Positions 8,818 to 19,796 of a stretch of 64,000 bases of DNA are shown here, piece by piece. Position 1 is the stretch's first letter, and the number at the start of each line of letters is the position of its first letter. Location: NCBI GenBank assembly GCA_026119855.1, contig JAOWBW010000182.1:248001-312000 (forward strand). Direction: 5' to 3'. The notes beneath the pieces were generated by a model. That model ran no database searches. It worked only from the letters and a program-made list of their open reading frames with translations, and was not told the origin of the DNA. Origin of the DNA: Campanula takesimana. Lineage: Eukaryota > Streptophyta > Magnoliopsida > Asterales > Campanulaceae. The translations under genes were made by a program, and so were the position numbers.

Positions 8818-11258
8818 TTATACATTTCTCTCTTTGTTAACATTTAGTGTATAGCCTTCCATCATCATCTCGTCATATAGTATGTCAAGTAACCGATAAA
8901 TCTCTTCCGAGTCGTAGTGTAATGAGTCACCAGCATGAAATTCATGAACTTGATCATCCATCTCAATCCAGCTAAAACCAGGGACTTTTGCGACACCTTT
9001 TTGTCTCATCAACGATCTCATCCTAGCAGAATCATCCCATCTTTTAGAATTTGCATATATCTTTGATGAAATTATGTAGTTCCCAGAGTTAGAAGGCTCC
9101 ATTTCCAAAAGAAGATTCATAACACGTTCACCTACATCAAGATTTCCAAGTTTCTGACAAGCCCCAAGCAATGCACCCAATGCAATTTCATCGGGTTTTT
9201 CAGGCATCTTCTCAACAAAATCCCATGCTTCATATACCAGTCCTGCCCGTGACAAAAGATCAACCATGCATGAGTAATGCTCAATCTTAGGGGTCAAGCC
9301 AAAAGATGAGCTCATCAAATCAAACAATCTACGGCCTTCATCGACCATACCAACATGCACGCATGCAGAGAGTATTCCTACAAATGTTATGTCGTTAGGG
9401 CGGGCAGTCCCGCCCTCATTCGACATTCGCTTAAATAGTGATAATGACTCCTGAGCCCGTCCATGAAAAGCAAGAGCAGAAATCATGGCATTCCAAGAAA
9501 CCTCATTTTTTTGTGGCATGTTTTCGAAAACTCTAAATGCATGGTCCAAACTCCCACACTTAGCATACATGTCAACCAATGCAGTAGAAACATAAATATC
9601 GTGTTGTAAGCCTCTTTCCGTTGCATATGAATCTATCCATTTCCCAAAATCAAGGGCCCCAATTGAAGCACATGCAGAAAGAACTCCACTTAATGTGATT
9701 TTGTCAGCCTTGGCTCCCGCCTCTTTCATGCTTTTGAACAATGAGATTGCTTCATCGGACTGCCCATTTTGAGCATACCTGTTTTGGATTGGAAAAAAAA
9801 TAGTAGCTTCTTCATAACTTTTAAACCACAAATTAGTATGATAAAAGATGGTTATATCTCCATAAGGACAGTGAATAGAATTAGGGGAATCTCAGACAAA
9901 GATAACTAACTGGACCCCCCCAAACTAATCTGTGTCAGAAGAACTACTCACTTGGTTAAGTTTAACTTCAGGAAGAGCTTGATTGAAGTAAATGTGAGGT
10001 TGAAATGATGAAGTAACAGCATACGTTAGTACATCAGTACAAAGAAAAAGTAGGGCACGACACAGGAAACTTTTTAGCCAGTGAGATATGCACACTATAA
10101 CAATCAGTATTGGATGCAGCTTAGTAAATGTGAACAAATGAAAGTAAGTAGCTTTCTTTACTTGAACTAATTCACGACCTAATTTTTTTAGTTATAATGT
10201 GCATAGCATAATTAACTTAATCTTCCGAGCAGTGATACTCACTCTCCAGGTTACCACGCTAAATGAAGAACGAAAACTATCTTCTTTAAGAAGATACAGC
10301 TAAAATACAACTTCATGAAATAAAAATTAAAGAGTACTTACCCTGTAATCATGGCATTCCAGGTTACCACGTCTTTCTTTTTCATTCCATCAAATATCCT
10401 CCTCGCTGACTCCGAATCTCCACACTTGGCATACATGCCAATCAAAGCCGACCCAATAAAAGTATTCACCTCCATCTCGTTCTTCACAACATATCCCTCA
10501 ACCCACCTCCCCAACACCAAATCGCCTAAATCCCCACAAGCACCAAGTACGCTCACCACAGTCATTTCATTAGGCTCATACCCTTCATCCCTCATCTTCC
10601 CAAACAACTCAATAGCATCACCAGAAAATCCCATCTTGGAATACCCAGAAATCATCGAATTCCAAGACACTAAATCTTTCTCACTAATTTCATCAAATAC
10701 CTTCCGTGCAAAACCCAACCCCCCACACCTCGCATACATAGTAACCAGCGAATGCCTCACATGACAATCCACCTCCAACCCACTTTTCAAAACCATCGAA
10801 TGACCCAATCTACCATGTTCAATCTCCAAGAGATTCGCACACGATATAAACAGAAATGGGTACGTAAAATTATCCGGCTTCAACCCAATCAACTTCATTT
10901 CATAATACATTTTCAGAGCAAGATCGAATCTTTGCCACGTATTTGTAAGACCCCTGATCATGATATTGAAAGCATAGTCATTCGGGTAAGGCAATTGGGA
11001 GAACAAGCGGGAGGAGTAATCAAAATCTTTGAGGATAATGAGCTTGTCGAGGAGGAAATTGAGTTTGGGTATGGAGTGGATGAGCAATTGGGTGTGGATT
11101 TGTTGCAACGATTTGGTGGAAACGGATTGTCGAATCAGAGATAAGAGATGGAGCATTGGAGAATGATTGGACATGGAGGTGTTGAGATGGAGGAGATGGG
11201 TTGTTTGAATGGTGAGATGGCGGGAAAGAAGGCGGCAAGGGATCTTAGTTCTGTGCAT
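8818..11258 (-). CDS. PLS-class (E/E+) pentatricopeptide repeat protein, At2g34400-like; exons 11258-10342 and 9778-8818
   Basis: Two exons join in frame across a 563-bp intron (donor gg|gtaagt at 10341, acceptor acag|g at 9778) to give 625 residues with no stop. Residues about 1-45 are rich in Arg, Ser, Thr, His and Leu and nearly free of acids, as in an organelle targeting peptide. Residues about 60-520 are a tract of P, L and S repeats with repeated signatures such as DLVSWNSMISGYSK, VTWNAMITG and STALVDMYAKCGS. The C-terminus has an E motif (about 540-585, ending KVPGFSWIEM) and a short E+ motif (VHEFHAGDSLH), with no DYW domain. Length, motif order and wording match the Arabidopsis At2g34400 type from memory. 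Family knowledge: such proteins bind organelle RNA base by base and usually specify C-to-U editing sites. The start ATG is the first in frame; a later Met at about residue 29 is an alternative. The target RNA is unknown. Confidence 0.93.
9779..10341 (-). other. Intron of the PPR gene
   Basis: It begins gtaagtactc and ends aaaacag on the minus strand. The glycine codon is split gg|g across the junction. Frames inside it are chance. Confidence 0.9.
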
Positions 11259-11439
11259 AGTGATGATGAATGATAATATTAATGTAGGTGACGTCTTTGG
11301 ATTAGGCCCAGCCCATATGGTTCATTTTTTTTATTAGGCATGTTAACCAAAATGGGCCAACCTATTTTATTTTTATTTTTGATTGTTTTAGATATTAATT
11401 TATAAATTGAAAAAAAAAAAAAAAAAAAAACACAGGTGA

Positions 11440-11870
11440 AAATCTGGGGAAAAACGAGTTTTACGCTAAGTTAGCGTAAAACGGCTTTTTAAAAATGGCG
11501 TGGTTGCATTTTTGTAATAAACAAGAAGTTGTTCGGCGCTGATCGTAAGTGCCAGTGTTAAAAAGCGTCAAACATGTTACACTGACACAGTATCATTGGC
11601 ACTTTTGATAAGTGTCAGTATCAATGTTTATAAATGTCAGTGTAATTGCTGCCACTTTCCAAAGGTGTCAACGATAATGTTTTTAAACGCCAGTCCAAAT
11701 GACTGACACTTTAAAATATTCACACTTACATTTACAATGCTTGTCAGTATTTACAAAAATGTCACCGCCTGTTTAAAAAAAACAAACACCAGCGTGTTTG
11801 GAAAAACATTTTTCCAATACTTGAGATAAAACACGTTTTTCACAAGACCAACTCAAAACATAAAACTATT
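11440..11870. repeat. CACTA-like subterminal repeat region
   Basis: The motifs agtgtcag, tgacact and aagtgtca occur about ten times in both orientations within 300 bp (for example 11547, 11575, 11605, 11633, 11707). Upstream is the perfect inverted repeat ttttacgctaa / ttagcgtaaaa at 11459-11481. Dense, inverted short motifs of this kind are typical of the ends of En/Spm (CACTA) elements, but no CACTA terminus or transposase is seen. Confidence 0.4.
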
Positions 11871-12009
11871 CCAGGAGTTATTTTGTCATCATATTTTTAA
11901 AAAGGAAGGCTCGGCACAGTGGTGGATCTAGGCCCTTTGAGGAGGGTACTTCGACCCCCTGACTTCTGTCAATTTGTTTCAGATACAATTCTCGTTTGAT
12001 CAAACACCC

Positions 12010-12180
12010 GAGTCCAAATCATCTTTGCCACTTTGTATACCACTTCATGTGCCAAAAGTGATCTAATAGCTCACGGTTATTGAGAATGGTATTATAGTAA
12101 TATTTTGCAAACATGTGAACGGTTGGATTATAAGCGGTACATGGAGTGGCACACAAAAGTGGTACAGGAGATCTCGACTC
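12010..12180. mobile_element. MITE with imperfect ~45-bp terminal inverted repeats
   Basis: The left arm gagtccaaatc...ctttgtataccacttcatgtg and the right arm, reverse-complemented (gagtcgagatc...cttttgtgtgccactccatgt), align along about 45 bp. The superfamily is not certain. Confidence 0.55.
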
Positions 12181-12192
12181 CAAACATTCAGA

Positions 12193-12608
12193 TAGGGATG
12201 GCAACGGGTAGGGTACGGGCCGGGTTTGGCCAAACCCGAACACGAACCGACCCGATGATGACAAATCTGGAACCGACCTGAACCCGACCCGACTGTACAC
12301 ATTTTTTTTTGGGCTTGGCCCACCTTTGTCACTACTTTAAGCTTATTTGGGCTTTAGCCCAACTTAAAACTTCTAGGAAAATGAAAAAAATACATTACAG
12401 AGAGAGAAATATGGGCATAAAAAGGGTGAAACAGGGGTATAAAAAGGAAATTCATAACATAAGTCTCTGAATGGGTCGGGTCGGGTTTGACTGCGTTACC
12501 AAACCCGAGCCCGAACCCGTCGGGTTTTGAAAAACAACTACCAAACCCGGCCTGCTCGGGCCGAAAAAACGCGGAAACGGATCGGGTTCGGCGAGATTGC
12601 CATCCCTA
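12193..12608. mobile_element. hAT-like non-autonomous element with GC-rich arms
   Basis: It begins tagggatggcaacgggtagg and ends ttgccatccctа-type sequence (gattgccatcccta), giving a 12-bp terminal inverted repeat tagggatggcaa. Behind the ends are long runs of cccgaacccgacc-type sequence in inverted orientation. This end sequence is known from abundant plant hAT-type MITEs. A clean 8-bp target duplication is not visible. Confidence 0.65.
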
Positions 12609-13438
12609 ACCAAATCCCGTTTGATCAAATACCTGTAGCCCACATTATTTTTTGGTCGATCACTTAGTACTATACGAAATGTCAAAAATGAGCCTCTAGT
12701 GATAATGCTTTAACTTTGTTGAACACGTATTTATGTCTTTAGTATGATTTTTTTACCATTACAAGTATGAAATGCCAGAAATGAGGCCTTTATAGTGATA
12801 ATGCTTTACCTTTTTCATGGGAAATTTAGTTTAATGATAAAGAAGAAAGGAGATGTAGACACAAAGGTATGTTATGCATGAACTAACTAATTTTTTCATG
12901 AAATGGACAAAAATTGTGGACTTTCCCACCTTTTCTTGCATATTATATAATCCGTCTAACAAATAGGATAATTTTCATTTTTTATTTGATTCAAATTTAA
13001 ATTGTCAAAAATAGACAAATTAATGAAACGGTAGTTACATACAAATCATTTGTTTTTTTATTAATTTTCCTCTGGCTTTTATTTTTCAAATATTACTGGA
13101 TTAACCAATTGTTAGCATAGAAATGTCAAGTCAAAATATTACATTTCCTGATTGTACAAACGAATCTGCAAAAATATATTTTGATATATATCTAATATGT
13201 TTGGTTAAAAATGTATACCTAATCTTTTTTACCATGCTCTACCAAATTTTTACTAATCTACTACAGTATTGATGTAGTAGCCTTTTTTTCTTCTAAATAA
13301 AAATATTAATGTTTTTAAGCATATCGTTATTATAGTTCTCTTAAAAGCTGAAATTTTAGTGACCATTTTTTTTAAGAGTTATACTATAAGTTTAAATTTG
13401 AATGAGTATTATTCAGGTGAACCTTTTTTTTTTAAAGG
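12609..13438. other. AT-rich intergenic sequence
   Basis: No gene seen. A diverged direct duplication lies at 12679-12715 and 12769-12805 (aaatgtcaaaaatgagcctc and aaatgccagaaatgaggcct, each followed by tagtgataatgctttaac/c). Confidence 0.5.
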
Positions 13439-13582
13439 AAGTTTTGTGTGAGACGGTTTCACACATGAGACGAGTCTTGATGAGAGAGAAAACGGGCTTG
13501 AACTGCCCCGCTCATAGGGGGCAAACCAATTACTCTCTCAACGAGACCCGTCCCACATGTGAGAACGTCTAACACAAGTTTT
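13439..13582. mobile_element. MITE with gtgtgagacggt ends
   Basis: The left end ttttgtgtgagacggtttca and the right end acgtctaacacaagttttta are inverted copies over about 35 bp (cacacatgagacg against cgtcccacatgtg). The interior also carries an inverted pair around the gggg/cccc core. The family is widespread in eudicots; the superfamily is not assigned. Confidence 0.65.
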
Positions 13583-13857
13583 TATCATAAAAAAATGATA
13601 AATAAAATCATGGGAAAGTAGTTTCAAAACCTAAGATAATTAATTTATATTGAAATTTAATTTAATTTTTTTGGGTAGTAAATTATTTATTTATAGCTAA
13701 AACAATGAACAAATGGTTTTTTTATTATTTTAAAATATTTTTTTAAAAGGCTATAAGATATTTTTTTAAGGAAAATAATTTTTTAATAGTTATGTAAATA
13801 AAATGAGACAATTATAATGATTATATTATTTGTCATTTATAAAAAAAAAAAAATTAA

Positions 13858-13889
13858 CCGTGCGTTTAACGCACGGGTGTTAGACTAGT
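13858..13889 (+). mobile_element. Helitron-like 3-prime terminus
   Basis: A GC-rich hairpin (ccgtgcgtttaacgcacgg) is followed 8 nt later by CTAGT at 13885-13889, and the next base is T. This is the hairpin plus CTRRT ending, inserted before T, that defines Helitrons. The 5-prime TC end was not located; the AT-rich 13583-13857 may belong to the element. Confidence 0.6.
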
Positions 13890-14129
13890 TATAATGAAAA
13901 CCACACAAAATATTAAAATCACCTAATCAAAAAGGGGGTTTTCCCTAAGGGCCCTCCACACAGAAGTGTTATTCCGTTTTAAGGAGAGGTCTTTTCTAAA
14001 GTACAAAAAAGGAGTTCTTAACAGATCATAATTCCCCAGACACCCCTCACCCTCCGTTGACCGGTCAAATACAACACAAAAATACTGAAACTACCCCTCT
14101 CCCTCAAACAAACCCTCGCCTCCCCTCCA

Positions 14130-14305
14130 CACTCGTACCAAAAAAACACGCACACACACACACACCGATCTCCCTCTCTCTCTCTCTGCCCTCTCAGGCT
14201 CCCCGTCTTCTCCGGCAACCGGCGGCTCCCCATCTTCTCCGGTGACTGATGATGTCTTCTACTCCCTTCGTCTCTCTCTAGATCCTCAAACACATACACA
14301 CTCAC

Positions 14306-14359
<54 letters not shown>

Positions 14360-14960
14360 TCTCCCTCTTTCCCTCTTCTCTGGCGACCGGCAGTTGTTGC
14401 CGTCTTTCTCATCTCCGATCCGACTGATCTAGCTCGAATGCTCTAGATCCGGCTTCGTTTCCATGTGCTTCACCGTCATCGCAGCTCCGGCGAGTTTTCA
14501 CGTCACAGATCGACCAGATCTGGTACCTAACGCCGATGTTTACACCGACGACATTTCAAATCAGTGTAGATTTAGAGCGCTTCTCTCGTCTCCGATCAGG
14601 TACCTAACGCCGATGTTGTTGCTCTCTTCAACCAGTTACCTTCATCACAGGCTTCATGTATGCTATTGGAGCATAAATGAACTCGATTCCATTACACCGA
14701 TGACACGAAGCTAGTCTAGTTTGAATTCAGACTAAACCCCATAAGTTTTGGTTTAATTAATTTAATATACTATTAATCTGGTCTCTATTTTCAATTTGAT
14801 TCTCTTTGTTTTGTAATTTGCTTGGAAAGTGGTAGAAGAGTAATGGGGCTGATTTTGCTTGGTTTTGTGTTCATTGAAAATGAAATGTGTGATTTGGTGT
14901 TTTTTGTTATCTGTTTACTTCGCAGGTATGAAACTTGTCAGTGAAGGGGTGTAGAACAAT
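14130..14960 (+). pseudogene. Gene-like fragment inside the MULE
   Basis: The stretch has (CT)n runs (14311-14354), then GC-rich sequence with repeated ggtacctaacgccgatgtt (14523 and 14600), then AT-rich sequence ending in a good splice acceptor (tgtttacttcgcag|gt). This is what a captured 5-prime UTR, exon and intron of a host gene would look like. No frame longer than about 80 codons and no recognisable domain is present, so the donor gene is unknown. Confidence 0.35.
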
Positions 14961-15124
14961 GTTGCAGCAACTATTTTCAAATTGGAAGCATATATGCATA
15001 TTGAAGAATAGGCCTATAGAAACCAAATCTAAGACACAACTTTAGCCTTGTTAGTAGTATCTGAATGTCCATGGTACTTGCTGAGCAAATTTTAATTATA
15101 AAATCAGCTTTTTTGGACTGATAA

Positions 15125-16320
15125 TTGAGTGTGTTTTTGGATTGAGAAAAAATAATAATATTATTATTTTTTTCATAAAAGTTGAAAAAATCGACTCTTA
15201 TATGTTAATTATTGGTCTTATATGTCATTTATAAGAGTTTGACCGGGATTTGACCGAATAATATTATGTTTTTTTCTTAAAAGTTGAAAAAAGTGAAAAA
15301 ATCGACTTTTATATGTTAATTGTTGGTCTTATATGTCAGTTATAAGAGTTTGACCGAGATTTGACCGAATAAAAATTATTATTTTTTCTTAAAAGTTGAA
15401 AAAATCGACTCTTATATGTTAATTATTGGTCTTATATGTCATTTATAAGATTTTGACCGGGATTTGACCGAATAAAATTATATATTTTTCTCAAAATTTG
15501 GAAAAAATGAAAAAATCGACTCTTATATGTTAATTGTTGGTCTTATATGTCAGTTATAAGAGTTTGACCGAGATTTGACCGAATAATATTATTATTTTTC
15601 TTAAAAGTTGAAAAAATTGACTCTTATATGTTAATATTGGTCTTATATGTCATTTATAAGAGTTTGACCGTGATTTGACCGAATAATATTATGTTTTTTC
15701 TTAAAATTTGAAAAAAGTGAAAAAAATCGACTCTTATATGTTAATTGTTGGTCTTATATGTCAGTTATAAGAGTTTGACCGAGATTTGACCGAATAATAT
15801 TATTATTTTTTCTTAAAAGTTGAAAAAATCGACTCTTATATGTTAATTATTGGTCTTATATGTCATTTATAAGAGTTTGACCGGGATTTGACCGAATAAT
15901 ATTATGTTTTTTTCTTAAGTTGAAAAAATCGACTCTTATATGTTAATTATTGGTCTTATATGTCATTTTTAAGAGTTTGATCAAGATTTGACGGAATAAA
16001 ATTATATATTTTTCTCAAAAATTGAAAAAATCGACTCTTATATGTTAATTATTGGTCTTATATGTCAGTTATAAGAGTTTGACCGAGATTTGACCGAATA
16101 ATATTATTTTTTTAAAAAAGTTGAAAAAATCGACTCTTATATGTTAATTATTGGTCTTATATGTCATTTATAAGAGTTTGACTGTTGTTTGGACCGAGTT
16201 TGACCATATTTGACCAAATAATATTATTATTTTTCTAAAAAAATGAAAAAAAATGATTTTTTTTTTTTTACTCTTATATGTTAATTATGTGTCAGTTATA
16301 AGAGTTTGACTATGATTTGA
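15125..16320. repeat. Tandem array, monomers of ~101 and ~111 bp in alternation
   Basis: The anchor tcgactcttatatgttaatt recurs at about 15191, 15302, 15405, 15516, 15617, 15727, 15829, 15929, 16031, 16130 and 16270. Spacings are 111, 103, 111, 101, 110, 102, 100, 102, 99, 140. Two monomer types alternate at first (gtcatttataagag with gggattt; gtcagttataagag with gagattt). Each monomer contains the inverted pair ctcttata / tataagag. Confidence 0.9.
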
Positions 16321-16468
16321 CCAAAAAAGTAAGGGTGAGAGGAGATATGAGGGCATTTTAGTCATCTTGCATCTTTTTGCAAGTGAGGGGTGTCTCTGGT
16401 ATTAATGATCTGTTGAGTCCTTATTTAGAATATAAGTTGGTAGTGAGGGGCCCTAGAGTCCCAAGCCC

Positions 16469-16742
16469 AATCAAAAAGGCCTAAATATTTTGAAGTTCTT
16501 ATTATAAGGTCTAGTGGCATGCTTATCAAGATGAGATATAAAGGTCACATTTTTGTTAGTGGTCCTAAATTCATTATTTTTTTCTATTTTATATTTTTAT
16601 CTAAAGTGTTGAGTCATACATAAATACACTAATAGTCCAATGTAACAAATTAAAAACACTATGTAACTTGGCTCATTACCCAACTAGTATTCATGGTAGA
16701 TCATCAAATTCTTCAGTACTAAGAAAAAAAAATTATACTATA
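16469..16742. other. Intergenic, no gene seen
   Basis: AT-rich sequence following the MULE target duplication. No features recognised. Confidence 0.5.
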
Positions 16743-16982
16743 CTCTCTCTTTCACATACTTATCGCTATTTTTCGCTGATCATATTTGAATTTCAACTAA
16801 CATTTTATGTTAAATTATTAATCTTCATAAAAAATTAAAAATAGTTATTAAATCACCAATAGAACATTATCAATAAACACCTTTAAATTCTTATAAAGAT
16901 TAATAGTTTAGCGTAAATGTTAGTCCAAGTTCAAATATGATCAATGAAACGAAAAGTAGCGATAAGTATGGTACGGAGGGAG
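16743..16982. mobile_element. Stowaway-like MITE with near full-length inverted halves
   Basis: The left end ctctctctttcacatacttat and the right end gcgataagtatggtacggagg pair, and pairing continues inward (ctgatcatatttgaatttc against gttcaaatatgatca). TA dinucleotides flank it at 16741-16742 and 16983-16984. The long arms make a foldback structure. Confidence 0.8.
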
Positions 16983-16984
16983 TA

Positions 16985-17402
16985 GATTAAGATCTCATTT
17001 ATAGTGGGGCCCCTTTACAGATTCAGCTTGGCATGATAGATTCTTAGAGAAAATTGTTTAAATATAAATAGTATATCTGGCTGCAGAAGAATAAAATAGA
17101 AAACCCAAAAGAAGATTTAGAAACTGTGTAGTTCCTTAAAATAATACATTTATATATTTTATGGTTTTGGTACGGAAAAGTAAAATTAAATAATGTGACC
17201 TTGTAGAAGAACCTAAATTAGGTTAGAAATTGGTGGAAGTCCAAGATTAATTAACACAGTTTAGAGAATGTTTATCTTTTTGCAGTTGGTTAAATTATTT
17301 GCCAAGAGTGAACAAACAGTTCTTGTCCAACCTACTTAATTAATTATTATAATATACACCCTCCTTTTCATAATTTCATACTCCTTCCGTCTTTAAATAA
17401 AA
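16985..17402. other. Intergenic, no gene seen
   Basis: AT-rich sequence without recognisable coding or element signals. Confidence 0.5.
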
Positions 17403-17404
17403 TA

Positions 17405-17680
17405 CTCCATCCGTCCCGGAGTAAGAGTCCTACCCCTCATTTGCACGCTTATTAATAAATATTGGAAGTGATGTAAATGTTGTGAGTGTAAATGTAAAGT
17501 ATGAGAGAGAATGAGTTGGAGAGAATAGTGAATTGATTGATGTTGTGAATATAAAAGTAAAATGAGAGAGAGAATGAGTGGGGTGAATAGTAAAGATTCT
17601 TTGTCATTTTAGGAATATGACTCTTACTCTGGGACATACCAAAATGGGAAAGTAGGACTCTTACTCTGGGACGGAGGGAG
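17405..17680. mobile_element. Stowaway MITE with intact ends
   Basis: The ends ctccatccgtcccggagtaa (continuing gagtcctac) and gtaggactcttactctggga (continuing cggagggag) are inverted, with TA target duplications at 17403-17404 and 17681-17682. An internal duplicate of the right arm (aggaatatgactcttactctggga) lies at 17610-17633. Confidence 0.85.
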
Positions 17681-17682
17681 TA

Positions 17683-18155
17683 TCATTTTTCTTTTGTCGT
17701 TAGTGAGAAGGATCTTTGAATAATAATTTTAAGTTAATTTAATTATTGTAATGAAAATTTAAAATTGTTAATGATAGTATAATGGTGTATCAATGACAAA
17801 TTTTATAATTTTATTATGACAATTAAATAAACTTAAATATATCGCTCAAAATTCATTCGCACATACGTAAAAAACGTGATATTTATTATGGGACAAAGAG
17901 AATAATAATAAGTTTTGCATTTTTTTATCCTCTTAAAAAAGATATTGGTTTCAAAGTTAAAAACTAGCCTTAATGCAAAGTAATACGTATAAAACTTAAA
18001 AGTGATAACTGTGTTGGTGCCTTTTAACATACAAAGTTTGGAAAGAAATTGTGAAACAAAAAAGTAAGAATAATTGTAGCATGCCTCTTTCTGACTTTCT
18101 ATTTTCTTATTTATTTAGAAGAGAGAGATCTTGGAAATATGATATCAATACAAAG

Positions 18156-18245
<90 letters not shown>

Positions 18246-18840
18246 TGCCTCAATTTGAATAAATATTTATGTTTATCAATAACATAAGTATGTATCTTGA
18301 GAGGTTATTAATTTTATCTTAAAAATATAGCTTTATTTAGTTTTATGATTACCTTAATTTAAATTTGAATATAGTCGCATTTTCATTTTATATTAGTTTA
18401 GTCAAACATTAATAAAAAGTGACGCCGACACACAAGTGAAAATGAGCGAACCAAAGAGGAAATTCGAGAGATCTTGTTTCAAGAAAGAAAGCAATTCTGA
18501 TTAAACCAAAATAAAAACTAACCATCATCTCATCTATATTACAATACAAAGCAAAAATAACCATTTTAAAAGAGAGGCTGAGATTGCTTCTCAAAATTTG
18601 ATCGGACGGCCTAAGTTGATCCTAATAACCCACTCCCATGAAAACCGTCAGACAGTTAACTCCCTCAAGTAACCTCCTCACATTTGTTAACTTACAGTGT
18701 ATCTTTTCTCCTCCTACTACTCGACTTAAAAAGTTAATGTGATTTTGGGTTATGAAAAAGATGAAATTGAGTTGAGGTTAAGGGGTTTTATGTGAGAGGA
18801 TAAAATTAAATGGAATTTTTTCTTCCTTTTCATACTGTCA
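17683..18840. other. AT-rich intergenic sequence with an (AAT)n microsatellite
   Basis: No gene is supported. A pure (AAT/ATA)n microsatellite of about 29 units spans 18157-18244; the polyisoleucine frame across it is an artefact. Confidence 0.7.
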
Positions 18841-18871
18841 CCGTGCCAGTGGCACGGGTAAGAATACTAGT
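18841..18871 (+). mobile_element. Second Helitron-like 3-prime terminus
   Basis: The hairpin ccgtgccagtggcacgg is followed 9 nt later by CTAGT (18867-18871), the same architecture as at 13858-13889. The next base is G, not the expected T, so the border may be mutated. Confidence 0.45.
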
Positions 18872-19368
18872 GACTCCTACTATATATACAAAACTAATTC
18901 ATGATCTAGAAAACTGCCCGCTAACAAAACAAAATTAAAAGAAAATAAAATACAATACAAAAGTAAAAGGTCTAAAAATTGTAAAATTATATTTTCGCCC
19001 CTCAAAAGATATCTAGGGCACGTTTCGCACGTCCATGCCAAATTTCGTGTCATTCCGAGACTGTGACTTTCGAGATCAAAATTTACCTGCATCAAAAAGT
19101 ATAAATTCAATGCTAAAATTGTGATTGATATTATTTTAATTGTGAATAATTTACATACTTATTAATATAAAAAAATTGTTTCATTATTTTCCCTCAGTCA
19201 ATAAAATAATTAAAAATAAAAATAAAAACATTGATATTTTAACATTTTCTTAAATAATGATGATATATTTGATAAAAAATGATGATATAGTATATACTAA
19301 TAAAAAAATGATACACATTTAAAACGTAAATACAAACTGCAAAAGTTTCTTTTGGAAAAGAGACAACA
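18872..19368. other. Intergenic, possible old LTR debris
   Basis: On the minus strand, 18950-19100 resembles the ends of plant gypsy LTRs (a cggaatgacacgaaatttgg stretch followed by gaggggcgaaaatataattt). There is no partner or border to confirm it. The rest is AT-rich with no features. Confidence 0.25.
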
Positions 19369-19370
19369 TA

Positions 19371-19630
19371 CTCCCTAGCTCTGTCTAAAAAAGATAGTCA
19401 CATTTTGACTTTTTATGATCAACGAAAATTAACTTTGACCAAATACTAGTGTCAATCTAATCATTCTAGTGAAATTCTAAAAGTTGTAATTGATTAATCA
19501 TTAAGTGATTTATCAATAACACATTTTAGAATTTTGTTGTGATGATTAGATTGACACCAATGTTTGTCAAAGTTCAATTTTGTTGACCATAAAAAGTCAA
19601 AATAGGATTATCTTTCTGGGACAGATGGAA
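19371..19630. mobile_element. Stowaway-like MITE with long inverted arms
   Basis: The left arm (ctccctagctctgtctaaaaa ... cattttgactttttatgatcaa) and the right arm (ttgaccataaaaagtcaaaat ... atctttctgggacagatgga) pair over about 100 bp. TA at 19369-19370 and 19631-19632. Confidence 0.75.
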
Positions 19631-19696
19631 TATTACATTGTGCAATATCTCTTTTACGCCATCTAGAAATGATATTCACCCATTTAAAAAAAAAAA

Positions 19697-19796
19697 NNNN
19701 NNNNNNNNNNNNNNNNNNNNNNNNNNNNNNNNNNNNNNNNNNNNNNNNNNNNNNNNNNNNNNNNNNNNNNNNNNNNNNNNNNNNNNNNNNNNNNNN
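19697..19796. other. Assembly gap, 100 N
   Basis: Exactly 100 unknown bases, the usual size for a gap of unknown length. The left flank is MITE and AT-rich sequence; the right flank is retrotransposon integrase. The two sides may not be adjacent in the genome. Confidence 0.99.

Larger units (their letters stand above)
13936..16468. mobile_element. Non-autonomous Mutator-like element (Pack-MULE candidate), 2.5 kb
   Basis: The 11-bp string aatcaaaaagg occurs exactly at both borders (13925-13935 and 16469-16479), as expected for a MULE target duplication of 9-11 bp. The ends are long, imperfect inverted repeats: ccctaagggccctcc and gttcttaacagatcataatt plus agacacccctcac on the left match the reverse complement of the right end (ctctaggggcccctc, gactcaacagatcattaata, agacacccctcac). 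Inside are a CT-rich leader-like stretch, a GC-richer gene-like fragment (14380-14720), an intron-like acceptor (cttcgcag, 14926) and a tandem array (15125-16320). No transposase is present. Confidence 0.75.

Noticed and set aside
9925..10137. Frame inside the PPR intron
   Set aside because: The intron has good borders and the PPR repeats join in frame across it.
10351..11144. Plus-strand frames opposite PPR exon 1
   Set aside because: Shadows of the PPR coding sequence.
14018..14427. Frames over the (CT)n region of the MULE
   Set aside because: Low-complexity Ser-Leu or Arg-Glu translations of a microsatellite on both strands.
18051..18287. Frame with a polyisoleucine run
   Set aside because: Translation of an (AAT)n microsatellite.
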